Shown: piece after piece, positions 1 through 10,117 of the stretch
Layout: every line of letters starts with the position of its first letter
Position numbering within the stretch: the stretch's first letter is position 1
Assembly: GCA_963735955.1 (NCBI GenBank)
Contig: CAVTND010000014.1
Span: 1 to 61,355, forward strand
Source: CAVTND01 sp963735955
GTDB taxonomy: Bacteria > Pseudomonadota > Gammaproteobacteria > Burkholderiales > Burkholderiaceae_F
Direction: 5' to 3'
DNA length: 61,355 nt
Made by a program: the position numbers and the translations under genes
Notes under the pieces: model-generated
Told to the model about the DNA's origin: nothing
The model's database searches: none
Seen by the model: the letters and a program-made list of their open reading frames with translations, nothing else

Positions 1-158
1 CCCGCGCCTGCAGGCGACTGCGCTCGATCAGAGTCGCCGAAGCATCCACTGCCTCGGAAGCAACAGAAACGAACAAAAGGAAGAGGAGGAGAAGGCAGCG
101 CGACAAGGCGACGGACAGATGTTGACGAGGTTCGAAACTGATGCAGAGGGCCGCTCAT
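1..158 (-). CDS. Possible N-terminus of a secreted protein, running off the left edge
   Basis: An open stretch on the minus strand begins at an ATG at 158 and leaves the window at position 1. After one apparent frame change near position 120 it reads as a leucine/phenylalanine-rich segment (core LLLLFLLFVSVAS) followed by a polar stretch, which looks like a signal peptide with a small-residue cleavage region. The neighbouring egtD is badly frameshifted, so a frame change here is not surprising. Too little is present to name a family, and the gene could equally be chance. It would follow egtD on the same strand. Confidence 0.25.
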   Translation of the reverse strand, partial: MSGPLHQFRTSSTSVRRLVALPSPPLPFVRFCCFRGSGCFGDSDRAQSPAGA

Positions 159-192
159 TTTGAACGAAAACACAAACACGATCGGATCCCGC

Positions 193-1173
193 CTATCCGC
201 TGACCGGCGGCCGCACATCAGGTACCGGCTTGTGCCAGAACCAACGCGAAACGGGGCAGGTTCTCCCGTGTATATGCGAGTCCTGCGAAAACCCGCCGCG
301 GCGGCAAGCATTTCAGCGGAGCGTACGGAATTCGTGTACTCTGGATGAAATCTCGGTGTGGATGCGCTCACCAGCAACGAGACGCCGCTGGCCGCCAGAC
401 CAGCTGACCAGAACGTCGCGGCGTGCCTCCAGATACATTTCTATCAGCGAGTGCCCTGCATCAAAGCGGGCGATGTGGCGCCAGGCGTTCACGTCGAAAT
501 CGGTGCCGGCGGTGCGATTGACGTTGTTCAATACATTCGAGTTGAACGCGGCCGTCACGCCGAGCGCATCGTTGTAGGCAGCTTCGAGTTTGCCTGCGTT
601 CTCCTGACGAGATCGGCGCCAAGCAGTAGCTGGCCGCCGTTCGAAAGCGCATGCAGGCGTTCAAGAAAAACCGCCGCTTCGGTCGGGGTGAAGTTGCCGA
701 TCGATGACCCAGGATAGAAGAACACACGGCGGACGTTTCGCACCTCGGGGGGCAGGCGCAGCCCGCGCGTGAAGTCCTGAACCACACCGACGATGTCCAG
801 TCCCGCATGACGCTGAGCGAGCCCGGAGAGACTTTCGGCCAGGAATTCGGACCACCGAGGCCCATCGGCCACGTATTGCGCAGGTCTTCAGCAGCGCAGA
901 TAGTCGTTCGGCCTTCCTGCAGTCACCGGCTCCCAGATCGATAACGTGCATCCTGGGCCGATTCGTTCCGCGATCTCCGCCGCGTAGGACTGAAGATCGC
1001 GGCCTCGTCGCGCGTGGCGTGTACTCGGCGCAGCTCGCAGATCGCCTCGAACAGCGCGCACCAAGTCCGTCGTAGAGATACTTGGCGCAATGAAAGGCGC
1101 GAGGTGCACTGAGCCCGGCAATGATCTCGGCACGTGCGTCGTCCACCTTCTCGGAAAGATCGATCAGACGCAT
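193..1173 (-). CDS. egtD: L-histidine N(alpha)-methyltransferase EgtD-like, several frameshifts
   Basis: EgtD methylates histidine three times with S-adenosylmethionine to give hercynine in ergothioneine synthesis. The pieces, read across at least four frame changes, show the family order: an N-terminal segment AFHCAKYLYDGLG, the SAM-binding motif VIDLGAGDCRKAE, the hallmark FYPGSSIGNFTPTEA, then LLLGADL and FNSNVLNNVNR, and a C-terminal EMYLEARRDV segment. The chosen start is the ATG at 1173 (MRLIDLSEK); the end is uncertain because the last 100 bases are also out of frame. No egtB partner is visible. The reading frame is broken many times, yet every conserved block is intact, so sequencing error is more likely than decay. 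Family call firm, boundaries approximate. Confidence 0.75.
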
Positions 1174-1196
1174 GGACGACTCGGCAGATCGAGGAA

Positions 1197-2397
1197 TCAA
1201 TAAGGATGAGTCTCGGCCGAAGAGCCGGCGGCATGCGCAGCACGCGCAGCACTTCCTCGATGTGCTCACGGCCGCGCGTCTGCAGCACGAAATCCACCTC
1301 GGCAGTCTGCACCGGCAGCGTGGTGAAAGCGCGCTGAGTGCTCGACTTCCTCGATGTTGGCTCAGCGTGGCCAGTCAGAGTCGCCGCGCGCGCAAGCTCC
1401 CCGGGCACGTCACGAGTGTCCACCGGATGCGCGCCCGACGCGGCCGGCACGCACCATGCCGCGCTCGATGATGACGGCCAGCACCAGCGGGTCGATGTTG
1501 CCGCCGGAAAGCACCATGCCGACCTTGCCTGCCGCGAAGCGCGTCGGATGCGCGAGCAGCGCGGCGAGCCGGACCGCGCCCGCGCCTTCGACGACGGTCT
1601 TCTCGACCTCCAGCAGCATGACGATCGCCTGCTCGATGTCGCCCTCGCCCACGAGCAGAACGTCATCGACGAGCGCCGAACGATCGGCAGGGTGCAGTTC
1701 TCCCGGCTCTTGACGGCGATACCTTCGGCATCGTCGTCGGCCGAGGGCAGTCGACGCCTCGACGCGCGCGTACATCGAGGAAACTGCGCGGTCTGCACGC
1801 CGATCGATCCCGATCGATGGCTTCAGTGCGTTCGCGGCGATCGCCATGCCGGATCAGTCCGCCACCACCGATGGGCACGCACAGCATTCGAGCCGGGTTC
1901 GGCGGCGAGCATCTCGAGCGCGACCGTGCCCTGGCCGACGATCACGGCTCGACGTCATAAGGGTGGACCATGGTCGAGTCCGCGCTCGGGGCGAGCGCCG
2001 TCGCATGCGTCTCGGGCTCGTCAAGCCGTCGCCGGCGAGCAGGACTTCGGCGCCGAAGCCGCGCGTACGTTCGACTTTGACGATCGGCGTGAAGCGCGGC
2101 ATGACGATGACCGCCGGAATACCGAGGCGCCGGGCGTGGTAGGCGACGCCCTGCGCGTGGTTGCCGGCCGACGCGGCGATCGACGCCCTGGCCGCGGCTG
2201 GTGAGCGAGGCCAGCTTTCGAGCGCACCTCGCTCCTTGAACGAACCGGTGAACTGCAGGTTTTCGAACTTCAGGCAGACGTCGGCGCCGGTGATCTCCGA
2301 CAGCGTGGGTGAGTGCAGGCACGGTGTGGTTTCGACGTGGCCAGTGAGACGTTGTGCCGCGGCGCGGATACGCATCCAGCGTGACTTCAAGGTTCAA
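1197..2397 (-). CDS. ilvA: Threonine dehydratase with C-terminal ACT-like domain, frameshifted
   Basis: A pyridoxal-phosphate enzyme that deaminates threonine to 2-oxobutyrate, the first step toward isoleucine or a catabolic step. Visible blocks are the N-terminal CLHSPTLSEITGADVCLKFENLQ, interrupted here for brevity, the PLP-lysine motif GSFKERGA, the SAGNHAQGVAYHARRLG motif, VIVMPRFTP and KVERTRGFGAEV, and a C-terminal ACT-type segment ending in VDFVLQTRGREHIEEVL. At about 400 codons it matches the short form. A TTG at 2397 preceded by GGGGAG is the best start because no ATG lies in frame; the stop is TGA at 1197-1199 in the frame ending GSSAETHPY. Several indels break the frame, as in egtD 24 bp downstream, with which it probably forms a transcription unit. 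Confidence 0.75.
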
Positions 2398-2536
2398 CGC
2401 AGAGTCTCCCCAGAGTTCTGCAACTACAGGGCCGATCGATTGTAGCGATGCCCTTCGGATTTGGCGGCCCGACGGGGTCCAGTCACACCGGTCCATACCA
2501 ACCACATCGCGCTCTGCCCCCCGTAATGTGAGGCGC

Positions 2537-3211
2537 ATGCTCCACGTGGCCGGACTGAGCAAACGCTATCGCGAGCGGGTCGTGCTCAACGAACTGGCGC
2601 TCGAACGCATCCGAGCGGGCGGGTATGTCGCGATTGTCGGCGTCCGGGGTTGCAAGTCGACCTTGGCTGCGCAGCCTGATCGCCGGGCCTGCAAGTACCC
2701 CGACGCAGGGACGATCGAGATCAATGGCACGGACATCGCGCGCCTTGAGGACACGCCGCGCACCTTGCTGCGGAGGGCACGGATCGGCTTCGTGTTCAGG
2801 CCTTTCACGTGTTGCCGCACCTGGGCGTCGGGCAGAGTTCATGCTGCCGCGTGGTCGCGGGCCCGATGCGAGTGAACGCGGAGCACGCCACAGCGAACTG
2901 CTGGCCGAGGTCGGCCTGGCCGGAACCGAGCCTATTTCCCGGCTGAACTTTCGGGCGGCGGATTGCAGAGGGTGGCGATTGCGCGCGCCTTCGTGCATCG
3001 GCCGGCGCTCGTGCTGGCGGATGAGCCGACCCGCAATCTCGACCCCGACACGGCCCGGCTCCATGCTCAGCCTGCTCGCGCGCGAGATTCGCACCCGGGT
3101 GCCGCCGGAGTCGCTGGTCACGCCACTCCGAGGCGGCAGGTCGCCACCGCCGACCGCGTTCTGCGCCTCGACCATCGCCGCTGCAGGCGCGGGCACCGGT
3201 CGTCGCCTTAG
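2537..3211 (+). CDS. ABC transporter ATP-binding protein (LolD/AttE-like), frameshifted
   Basis: Nucleotide-binding subunit of a MacB/LolD-type ABC transporter, energising the membrane partner encoded immediately downstream. It starts at ATG 2537 with MLHVAGLSKRY. The Walker A region is recognisable but damaged (GVRGCKST where GxSGxGKST is expected), followed by TIEINGTDIARLED, GFVFRPF (Q-loop region), a signature region spanning an indel (SGG then LQRVAIARAF), and Walker B LVLADEPTRNLDPDTA. The span is 675 bp, 225 codons, a normal length for the family, so insertions and deletions cancel. The altered P-loop may also be sequencing error. It lies 4 bp before the permease gene and shares its operon with the AttH-like gene. 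Confidence 0.75.
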
Positions 3212-3215
3212 CGCG

Positions 3216-5774
3216 ATGCTGCGCTCGCTGCTGACCACCTTAGCCTTGGCTTTGCCTGCCGTCCATCCCTTGCGCGCCATCGTGCAGACAATCGCAGTCG
3301 CCGATCGGTGTTGCCCTTGGCTATGCGGTTCATGCTGATCGAACGCCTGGCACTTGACAGTTCTCGGGCGCGGTTCGCCATGTGCTCGGGCAGTCCGACT
3401 TCACGATCAGCGCGGGACGATCGGCTTCGACGATGAGTTGCACGTGCGCGTTTCCGAATTGCCGAGGTCGAAGTGGCCAGCCCGGTGGTTGGGCTCGAAG
3501 CGCCGCTTGCTTCTCACTCCCTCGACGGAACGTGCGACTCTGCGCGTGCTCGGCGTCGACGTCTTTCGGCGCCGGCTCGACTCCCGCGCTGATCGGCGAG
3601 CCCAGCGCCGCCGATCAGCGAATCGACGCGCTGCTTGGTGGCGGACTTTTCGTGTCTCAACCTGCGCTGAGACGACTCGGCCTCAAGGCCGGCGATACGC
3701 TCACTCTTCAGGTCGGTCCACGCAGCGAACCTTTCACGAGTGCCGGCGCTCTGCCCGCGGTCGTGGTGATCGGAGCTCGCAGTGCCTGGACATCACGTCC
3801 GCACAGTCGCGTTTTGGCCAGGTCGGCCGACTGCGCCGGATCGACGTCAGGCTCGCGACGGGAGTATCGGTCGGGGCAGCGCGCGAGCGCATCCTTGCAT
3901 TGCTGCCCGCCGGGGTCGAGCTGATCACGCCCGACCAGGCCACTCCGGCGGATGTCGAACATCTCGCTCGCCTATCGGGTCGATCTGAACGTGCTCGCGC
4001 TGGTCGCCCTGTTCACCGGCGCTTTCCTCGTTTTCTCGCTGCAGGCGCAAGCGGCCGTCGCGCGGCGCTCGGAATTTGCCTTCCTGCGCGTGATCGGGGT
4101 AACGCCCGAGGAATTGCGCCGACTGCTTGTCACCGAAGCGGCGCTGATCGGCGCCGTTGGCAGCGTGCTCGGCCTCTTGCTAGGCGCCCTGCTCGCGTTC
4201 GTGGCATTGAGCGCGCTCGGATCTGATCTCGGAGGTGGTTATTTTGCGGGTGGACAGGCGCGGCTGCACATCGAGGCGGGCGCGGCAGTCGCTTTCCTGG
4301 CGCTCGGTGTGGGGGCTGCGATCGCCGGCAGCTGGGCACCGGCGCGGGCGGCTGCGCAGATCGCGCCGGCACTCGCGATGAAGCCGGGCAACGAACTCGA
4401 TGCCATGCGCACGCAGGCGCGGCCGTGGTTGCCATTGGCGATGCTGGCGGCGGGTGGCGCATGCACACTGCTGCCAGCGGTCGCTGGCCTGCCCTTGTTC
4501 GCTTATGTCTCGATTGCGCTGATTCTGACCGGTGCGATCCTGTTGCAGGCGCGGATCGCGCGGTCCATGTTCACCCACCTCGCGCGTCTGAGCCAGGACA
4601 CGCGCCATGTGCCCTGGCTCGGTGCGACCACGCGGCTGGCGCAGGCGCCGGCCAGTGCCGCTATCGGACTGGCGGGAATTGTCGCCAGCTTTGCGCTGAT
4701 GGTCGCGATGGCGACCATGGTCACGAGTTTCCGACACTCGCTCGATCTCTGGCTCGACCAGGTACTGCCCGCCGATGTGTACGTGCGCGTTGGCAGCCGC
4801 GGTGAGACCGGGACCACAACGTATTTTTCGCAACGCGATCTGGTCACACTCGCCGGCGCACCCGGCGTGCGGCGCGCCGAGTTCTCACGAAGCACGCGCG
4901 TACACTTGGAAGCACGCGCGACTCGCTCGGCGTCGAGCGAGCGCCGGTGACGTTGCTGATTCGATCGCTCGATCCCGGCGCCCCCGCACTGCCGTTGATC
5001 GGACCGGCGCTGTCGCCGTCGACCAACGATGCTCCCCCAGCCTGGGTCAGTGAAACCCAGGCTGAGCTGCATGCCACCCGGGTGGGTGAACTGATCCGAA
5101 TTCCACTGGCGGGCGAGCTGCACGAATTTCGCGTGCTCGGAATCTGGCGCGACTATGCGCGCGCGAGTGGCGCTATCGCCATCCGCGACGTCGATTACGA
5201 CCGCATCACCGGCGATGCCTCTCGCACCGATGCGGCCCTGTGGCTTGTGCCGGGGGCGCGTGCGGCCGATGTGATCGAAGCTCTGCGAACCAGGCTCGAT
5301 GCGGCCGGCTCCGAGTTCAGGCAGCCCGGCGAGATCCGCGCGCTGAGTCTCGCGATCTTCGATCGCAGCTTCGCCGTGACCTACCTGCTCGAAGTCGCCG
5401 CCATCGTGATCGGTCTGATCGGAATCGCGGCCACCTTCTCGGCCCAGGCCCTGGCGCGCCGGCGCGAGTTCGGCATGCTGCGGCATCTGGGGGTGACGCG
5501 TGCGCAGATCCTTGCGCAGTTTGCGCTCGAAGGCCTGCTGGTTACGCTGCTCGGCATCGCCAACGGACTGCTGGCCGGGTTCGCGGTGGCATTGGTGCTG
5601 ATTCACGTTGTCAATCCGCAGTCGTTCCACTGGACGATGTCCTTGAGTGTGCCGACCACGTTGTTGTCGACCCTCATGGTGGTGCTGCTGGCCACCGCAA
5701 CCTTGACCGCGGTGCTGGCCGCGCGCCGCGCCGCCTCGGGCGAAGCGGTGCGTGCGGTGCGAGAGGACTGGTGA
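3216..5774 (+). CDS. FtsX-like ABC transporter permease (AttF/LolE type), frameshifted
   Basis: Large inner-membrane permease with two FtsX/MacB_PCD-like repeats. The start ATG at 3216 (MLRSLLTTLAL) gives about 852 codons, usual for the 8-TM double-repeat permeases. Frame changes occur near 3320, 3400, 3780, 3955 and 4900. Clear blocks include NISLAYRVDLNVLALVALFTG, broken here, the FLRVIGVTPEELRRLLVTEA segment typical of FtsX transmembrane helix linkers, and the matching second-repeat segment MLRHLGVTRAQILAQFALEG near the C-terminus. Together with the upstream ATPase and downstream AttH-like protein this resembles the att E/F/G/H arrangement known from Agrobacterium. The substrate is unknown; lipoprotein or lipid handling is a family-based guess. 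Confidence 0.8.
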
Positions 5775-6843
5775 GGCGCCGATCATTCGTGGGCGGTGCA
5801 GGCGCGTGCCTGGCCCTGTCATCGGGACCGTTGCGCGCCGCCGTTACCTCGGATGCATTGGCGTTCCCGCGCGATCATGGTTCTCATCCGGACTCGCGGG
5901 TCGAGTGGTGGTATCTGACGGGCTGGCTGGACAAGCCCGGTGCACCCAATGTGGCTTCGCTTGGCGTGCAGCTGACATTCTTTCGCCTGCGTACCGACAT
6001 CCCCCCGGCCGGCGGCCGCTACTCACCGGACCAACTCCTTGCCGCGCATGCGGCAATTGCCGACCCGGTCCGCGGCCTTCTGCTGCACGATCAGCGCATC
6101 CAGCGGATCAGTTCACCCCTGGTCGAGGCTGTGCGCGCCGATACAAGACTCAGGCTTGATCATTGGCGCTTCGAGCGCGACGCCTCGAGTGGCTCCTATC
6201 GGCGCACATCCCGGCGCACTCGTTTGAGCTCGAGCTCATTGCACGACCGACGCAGATGCTGCTGCTGCAAGGTGAGGCAGGCCGGTCGCGCAAGGGGCCA
6301 GATCCCGACAGCGCGAGCTGGTACTACAGCTCGCCCCAGCTCGCACTCGAAGCACACATCAAGCAAGACGGCAGCACAGTCACGCTCGGGGGCACCGGCT
6401 GGCTCGACCACGAATGGTCCGACGCCGTCCTTGATCCGCGCGCATCGGGCTGGGAATGGGTCGGCATGAATCTCGACAACGGTGCCGCATTGACTGCGTT
6501 TCAGATTCGCCCGCGCACGCCAGGCCCGGCCCTCTGGTCCTACGCATCGCTGCGTGACCCGGGCGGCAAGCTCGTAGTCTTTGATCGTGACGCCGTCAGC
6601 TTCAGCACACTCGCAGAGTGGCGCTCACCGCGAACTGGTGCGACCTATCCGGTCGCGCAACGCATCCGCATCGGTGAGCGAATTTTCGAAACTCGGCCAC
6701 TGATGAACGACCAGGAGCTCGATTCGCGCGCCTCGACCGGCGCGGTCTACTGGGAAGGCGCCAGCACACTGCTTGAGCGTGGGCAGCGCGTCGGCCGCGG
6801 TTACCTTGAGATGACCGGATACCTTGCGCCACTGCGCCTCTAG
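5771..6843 (+). CDS. AttH/CrtC-like (carotenoid 1,2-hydratase fold) secreted protein, one frameshift
   Basis: Lipocalin-like protein of the AttH/hydroxyneurosporene-synthase family. The GTG at 5771 overlaps the permease stop by four bases (GTGA), indicating translational coupling. The N-terminus RRRSFVGGAGACLAL looks like a short export signal. Family landmarks follow: the AFPRDHGSHPDSRVEWWYLTGWL block (split by punctuation only here), later GWLDHEWSD and GWEWVGMNLDNG, and the C-terminal YWEGASTLL...GRGYLEMTGY. A frame change near 6190-6215 separates the halves; both halves are well conserved. The partner ABC transporter suggests action in envelope transport. Despite the CrtC name, no carotenoid genes are nearby, so a carotenoid role is not supported. 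Confidence 0.8.
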
Positions 6844-6922
6844 CACCGGCAGGAACAATGCGCTGCAAACACGGCTACCATGCGTCGCCTTCGACCACCG
6901 ACTTCAACACTCCGGAGTAGTC

Positions 6923-7315
6923 ATGCAAACGTTTTACTGGCCCGCGCTGATCACGATCGGCACCGTCCTGCTGCTGTTCGGCTGCTCCAACTTTGTCGGT
7001 TGGGCTCGCGGCAAGTATCACGTGAGCGCGCCCTCGACCTCCGGGCCCGAGGGCTTCGAGCGCGCGTTCCGGGTGCAGATGAACACGCTTGAAAATGCGG
7101 TGATGTTTCTCCCGACGCTCTGGCTCGCGGCGCTCTTCGCCAATGCAACGCTGACGGCCATCGCCGGTGGTGTCTGGCTGCTGGCCCGCGTCTGGTATGC
7201 GTTCGCCTATGCGCGCGAGCCGAAGTCGCGCGGCAAGCCCTTCATCACCGCCATGTTGGCCTGGCTCGCCTTGCTCGCCGCGGCTGGCTGGGGCCTGCTT
7301 CGCAGCGTGGTCTGA
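6923..7315 (+). CDS. MAPEG family membrane protein
   Basis: A 130-residue integral membrane protein of the MAPEG (membrane-associated proteins in eicosanoid and glutathione metabolism) family. It has about four hydrophobic segments and the family motif region FERAFRVQMNTLENAVMF, where the ERAxRVQxNxxEN pattern is diagnostic (residues about 44-61). The start ATG at 6923 follows a CTCCGGAG stretch. Bacterial members are often glutathione-transferase-like or of unknown role; nothing here defines a substrate. It sits 80 bp after the AttH-like gene and 18 bp before the ABC exporter, so it may be cotranscribed with the latter. Confidence 0.88.
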   Translation: MQTFYWPALITIGTVLLLFGCSNFVGWARGKYHVSAPSTSGPEGFERAFRVQMNTLENAVMFLPTLWLAALFANATLTAIAGGVWLLARVWYAFAYAREPKSRGKPFITAMLAWLALLAAAGWGLLRSVV

Positions 7316-7333
7316 GCCGATGCAGCTGAGTTG

Positions 7334-9118
7334 ATGCAAAACAGCGCCGCGCCCGCGAAGCGCCTGGGACCGCTGCGCGAACTGCTGCCCTTCGTGGCGC
7401 CGTATCGGCGCCAGATCGCGGCGGCGCTGCTGTTACTGGTGCTGGCGGCCTCGGCCACGCTGGCATTGCCGTACGCGGTGCGCCTGCTGGTCGACCGCGG
7501 ACTTGCCCTGCCCTCCGAGGTCGAACTCGGCACACGGCTGGCCGAGATCCGCACCCACTTTGCGCTGCTGTTCGGCGTTTCGGTCGCGCTTGGAATCTTC
7601 TCTGCAGCACGCTTCTTTGTCGTGACCTGGATCGGCGAACGCGTGACCGCGGATCTGCGCCAGGCGGTGTATGCGCATGTGCTGACCCAGAGTCCCCAGT
7701 TCTTCGAGACCCTGAAGACCGGCGAGGTGCTGTCGCGCCTGACGACCGATACCACGGTGATCCAGAACGCGGTCGGCTCGAGCATCTCGATGGGGCTGCG
7801 CAATGGCTTCATGTTCATCGGCGGCATTGCCATGCTGGTGGCGACCAGTCCGCGCCTGATGCTGACGGTTGCCGGCATCATCGCCCTGGTCGTCGTGCCT
7901 GCGATGGTGATCGGCCGCCGTGTGCGCAAGCTGTCGCGCGCCAGCCAGGACCGCATCGCTGATTCAAGCGCGATCGCCGGTGAGGTGCTGAATGCCGTGC
8001 CGATCGTGCAAAGCTTCACGCAGGAGGCGGCGGAAGAACGGCGCTTCTCGATCGCCAACGAACAGACTTTCGCGACCTCGATCCGGCGCACCGGCATGCG
8101 TGCCGGCCTGACCGCTTTCATCATCATCGGCGTGTTTGCCTCGTTGCTGTATGGCTTGTACGGCGGAGTGCAGGGGGTGATGGCCGGCAAGATCACCGCC
8201 GGCCAATTGTCCGAGACTGCGCTCTACATCATGGTGGTGGCGAGCAGCGTGGCGGTTCTGGCCGAGGTCTGGGGCGACCTGCTGCGTGCCTCGGGCGCGA
8301 CCGAGCGCCTGATGGAACTGCTCTCGATGCGCACGCCGATAGCGGATCCTGCTGCCCCGCTGCCGTTGCCATCCGCGAGCGGTGGTGCGCGCGTCGAGTT
8401 CAGTCAGGTGCGATTCACGTATCCGTCCCGACCCCAGCATGCGGTGCTGGCGGACTTTTCACTGACGGTCGAGCGCGGGCAGACCGTGGCTCTGGTCGGC
8501 CCCTCGGGGGCGGGCAAGACCACGACCTTTCACTTGCTGCAACGGTTCTACGACATCAACGCCGGCATGCTGACAGTCGACGGGGTCGATGTGCGGTCTC
8601 TGCGACTGGCCGAGCTGCGCGGCCGCATCGCGCTCGTGCCGCAGGAAGCGGTGATCTTTTCCGGCTCGCTGCTCGACAACATCCGTTATGGCCGACCGAC
8701 TGCGACCGAAGCGGACGCGCGCGAGGCCGCGCGCGCTGCACGGGTCGAGGAATTTGCGCTCGCCCTGCCGGCCGGTTACGCGACCGAAGTCGGGGAGCGC
8801 GGCGTGCGCCTGTCCGGCGGCCAGCGCCAGCGGCTCGCGATCGCACGCGCGATCCTGAAGAATGCGCCGCTGCTGCTGCTGGACGAAGCTACTTCGGCGC
8901 TTGACGCAGAGAGCGAGCGCGCGGTGCAGGCTGCGCTCGACATCGCCATGCGCGGCCGCACCACCATCGTGATCGCGCACCGGCTGGCGACCGTGCAGCG
9001 CGCCGACCGCATCTTCGTGCTCGAGCACGGCCGCATCGTCGACTCCGGCACGCACGCCGAACTGATTGCCCGCGGCGGGCTGTATGCGCGCCTGGCCTCG
9101 CTTCAATTCGACCTCTGA
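7334..9118 (+). CDS. ABC exporter, fused membrane and ATPase domains (MsbA/LmrA-like)
   Basis: A 594-residue half-transporter that should work as a homodimer. The first about 320 residues form a six-helix type 1 exporter domain (starting PFVAPYRRQIAAALL); the C-terminal ATPase domain has Walker A VGPSGAGKTTT, signature LSGGQRQRLAIARA, Walker B PLLLLDEATSALD and the H-loop IVIAHRLATV. ATG at 7334 is preferred over the in-frame TTG three bases earlier. The reading frame is intact in contrast to the region to the left. Family members export lipids, drugs or peptides; this sequence alone does not tell which. It ends 41 bp before thyA, with no terminator seen between. Confidence 0.92.
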   Translation: MQNSAAPAKRLGPLRELLPFVAPYRRQIAAALLLLVLAASATLALPYAVRLLVDRGLALPSEVELGTRLAEIRTHFALLFGVSVALGIFSAARFFVVTWIGERVTADLRQAVYAHVLTQSPQFFETLKTGEVLSRLTTDTTVIQNAVGSSISMGLRNGFMFIGGIAMLVATSPRLMLTVAGIIALVVVPAMVIGRRVRKLSRASQDRIADSSAIAGEVLNAVPIVQSFTQEAAEERRFSIANEQTFATSIRRTGMRAGLTAFIIIGVFASLLYGLYGGVQGVMAGKITAGQLSETALYIMVVASSVAVLAEVWGDLLRASGATERLMELLSMRTPIADPAAPLPLPSASGGARVEFSQVRFTYPSRPQHAVLADFSLTVERGQTVALVGPSGAGKTTTFHLLQRFYDINAGMLTVDGVDVRSLRLAELRGRIALVPQEAVIFSGSLLDNIRYGRPTATEADAREAARAARVEEFALALPAGYATEVGERGVRLSGGQRQRLAIARAILKNAPLLLLDEATSALDAESERAVQAALDIAMRGRTTIVIAHRLATVQRADRIFVLEHGRIVDSGTHAELIARGGLYARLASLQFDL

Positions 9119-9159
9119 GCAATTCGAGACAACAACCAGCACATCGCTAGAATTCGCGC

Positions 9160-9987
9160 ATGACCCCGCCAGGCTCGCAGTACGAGGATTTCATGCGCCA
9201 TGTGTTCGAGCATGGCGTCGAAAAGACCGACCGCACCGGCACCGGCACGCGCTCGGTGTTCGGCCATCAGATGCGCTTCGACCTTGCCGCGGGTTTTCCC
9301 CTCGTCACGACCAAGAAGCTGCATCTGCGCTCGATCATCCATGAACTGCTGTGGTTTCTGCAGGGCTCGAGCAATGTCGCCTATCTGCGCGAGAACAAGG
9401 TGTCGATCTGGGACGAATGGGCGCGCGCTGACGGTGAGCTCGGCCCGGTCTACGGCGTGCAGTGGCGCTCGTGGCCGACACCCGACGGCGGACACATCGA
9501 CCAGATCGCGCAGGTGCTGGCACAGATCCGCAGCAATCCGGATTCGCGCCGGTTGATCGTCTCGGCCTGGAACGTCAGCGACATTCCGAAAATGGCACTG
9601 CCACCCTGCCACCTGCTGTTCCAGTTCTATGTCGCGCCCGGAGACTCGCCTTCGGCTCGGGGAAAGCTCTCATGCCAGCTCTACCAGCGCAGCTGCGACA
9701 TCTTCCTCGGCGTTCCTTTCAACATCGCCAGCTACGCGCTGCTGACTCACATGGTCGCCCAGCAATGCGATCTCGACGTCGGCGACTTCGTCTGGACCGG
9801 CGGCGACTGCCACATCTACAGCAATCATTTCGGGCAGGTTCGGGAGCAACTGGCGCGCGCACCCCGCCCATATCCGCGCCTGTCGATCCAGCGGCGGCCG
9901 CCGAGCTTGTTCGACTACCGCTACGAAGACTTCGAGATCCGCGACTACGACCCGCACCCGCACATCAAGGCGCCAGTTGCCGTTTGA
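9160..9987 (+). CDS. thyA: Thymidylate synthase ThyA
   Basis: Converts dUMP and 5,10-methylene-tetrahydrofolate to dTMP and dihydrofolate in the cytoplasm. The 275-residue product carries DRTGTGTRSVFGHQMRF near the N-terminus, the catalytic cysteine at about residue 150 in LPPCHLLFQFYV, RSCDIFLGVPFNIASYA, and the dUMP/folate-binding GDCHIYSNH. It is a few residues longer than the 264-residue E. coli enzyme owing to an insertion APGDSPSAR after FQFYV (about residues 161-169). There is no strong ribosome-binding site before the ATG at 9160. It is followed closely by a small ORF and folA, giving a dTMP/folate unit in which DHFR recycles the dihydrofolate ThyA produces. Confidence 0.97.
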   Translation: MTPPGSQYEDFMRHVFEHGVEKTDRTGTGTRSVFGHQMRFDLAAGFPLVTTKKLHLRSIIHELLWFLQGSSNVAYLRENKVSIWDEWARADGELGPVYGVQWRSWPTPDGGHIDQIAQVLAQIRSNPDSRRLIVSAWNVSDIPKMALPPCHLLFQFYVAPGDSPSARGKLSCQLYQRSCDIFLGVPFNIASYALLTHMVAQQCDLDVGDFVWTGGDCHIYSNHFGQVREQLARAPRPYPRLSIQRRPPSLFDYRYEDFEIRDYDPHPHIKAPVAV

Positions 9988-9997
9988 AGGGACCCAG

Positions 9998-10117
9998 TTG
10001 AAGCCCGAGCCCTGCGGCCTGGACAGCGCGCACCAGTTCTACGGCCAGGAGCGCATCGTTGCCGAAACCGTGCTGCGCTGGATCGACAGCGGGATCGCGC
10101 CGTCGAGGATCTGCTGA
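9998..10117 (+). CDS. Small ORF between thyA and folA, unknown function
   Basis: A 39-codon frame starts at TTG 9998, ten bases after the thyA stop, and its TGA overlaps the folA ATG (TGATG). The product reads KPEPCGLDSAHQFYGQER then IVAETVLRWIDSGIAPSRIC. Its tight packing and stop-start overlap suggest translational coupling to folA. There is no recognisable domain. It could simply be a translated leader that delivers ribosomes to folA, or a chance frame; no alternative gene fills this 129-bp gap. Confidence 0.35.
   Translation: MKPEPCGLDSAHQFYGQERIVAETVLRWIDSGIAPSRIC

Noticed and set aside
5771..6843. Carotenoid hydratase (CrtC) function for the AttH-like gene
   Set aside because: No crt genes nearby, and its partners are an ABC transporter, so only the fold is used for naming.
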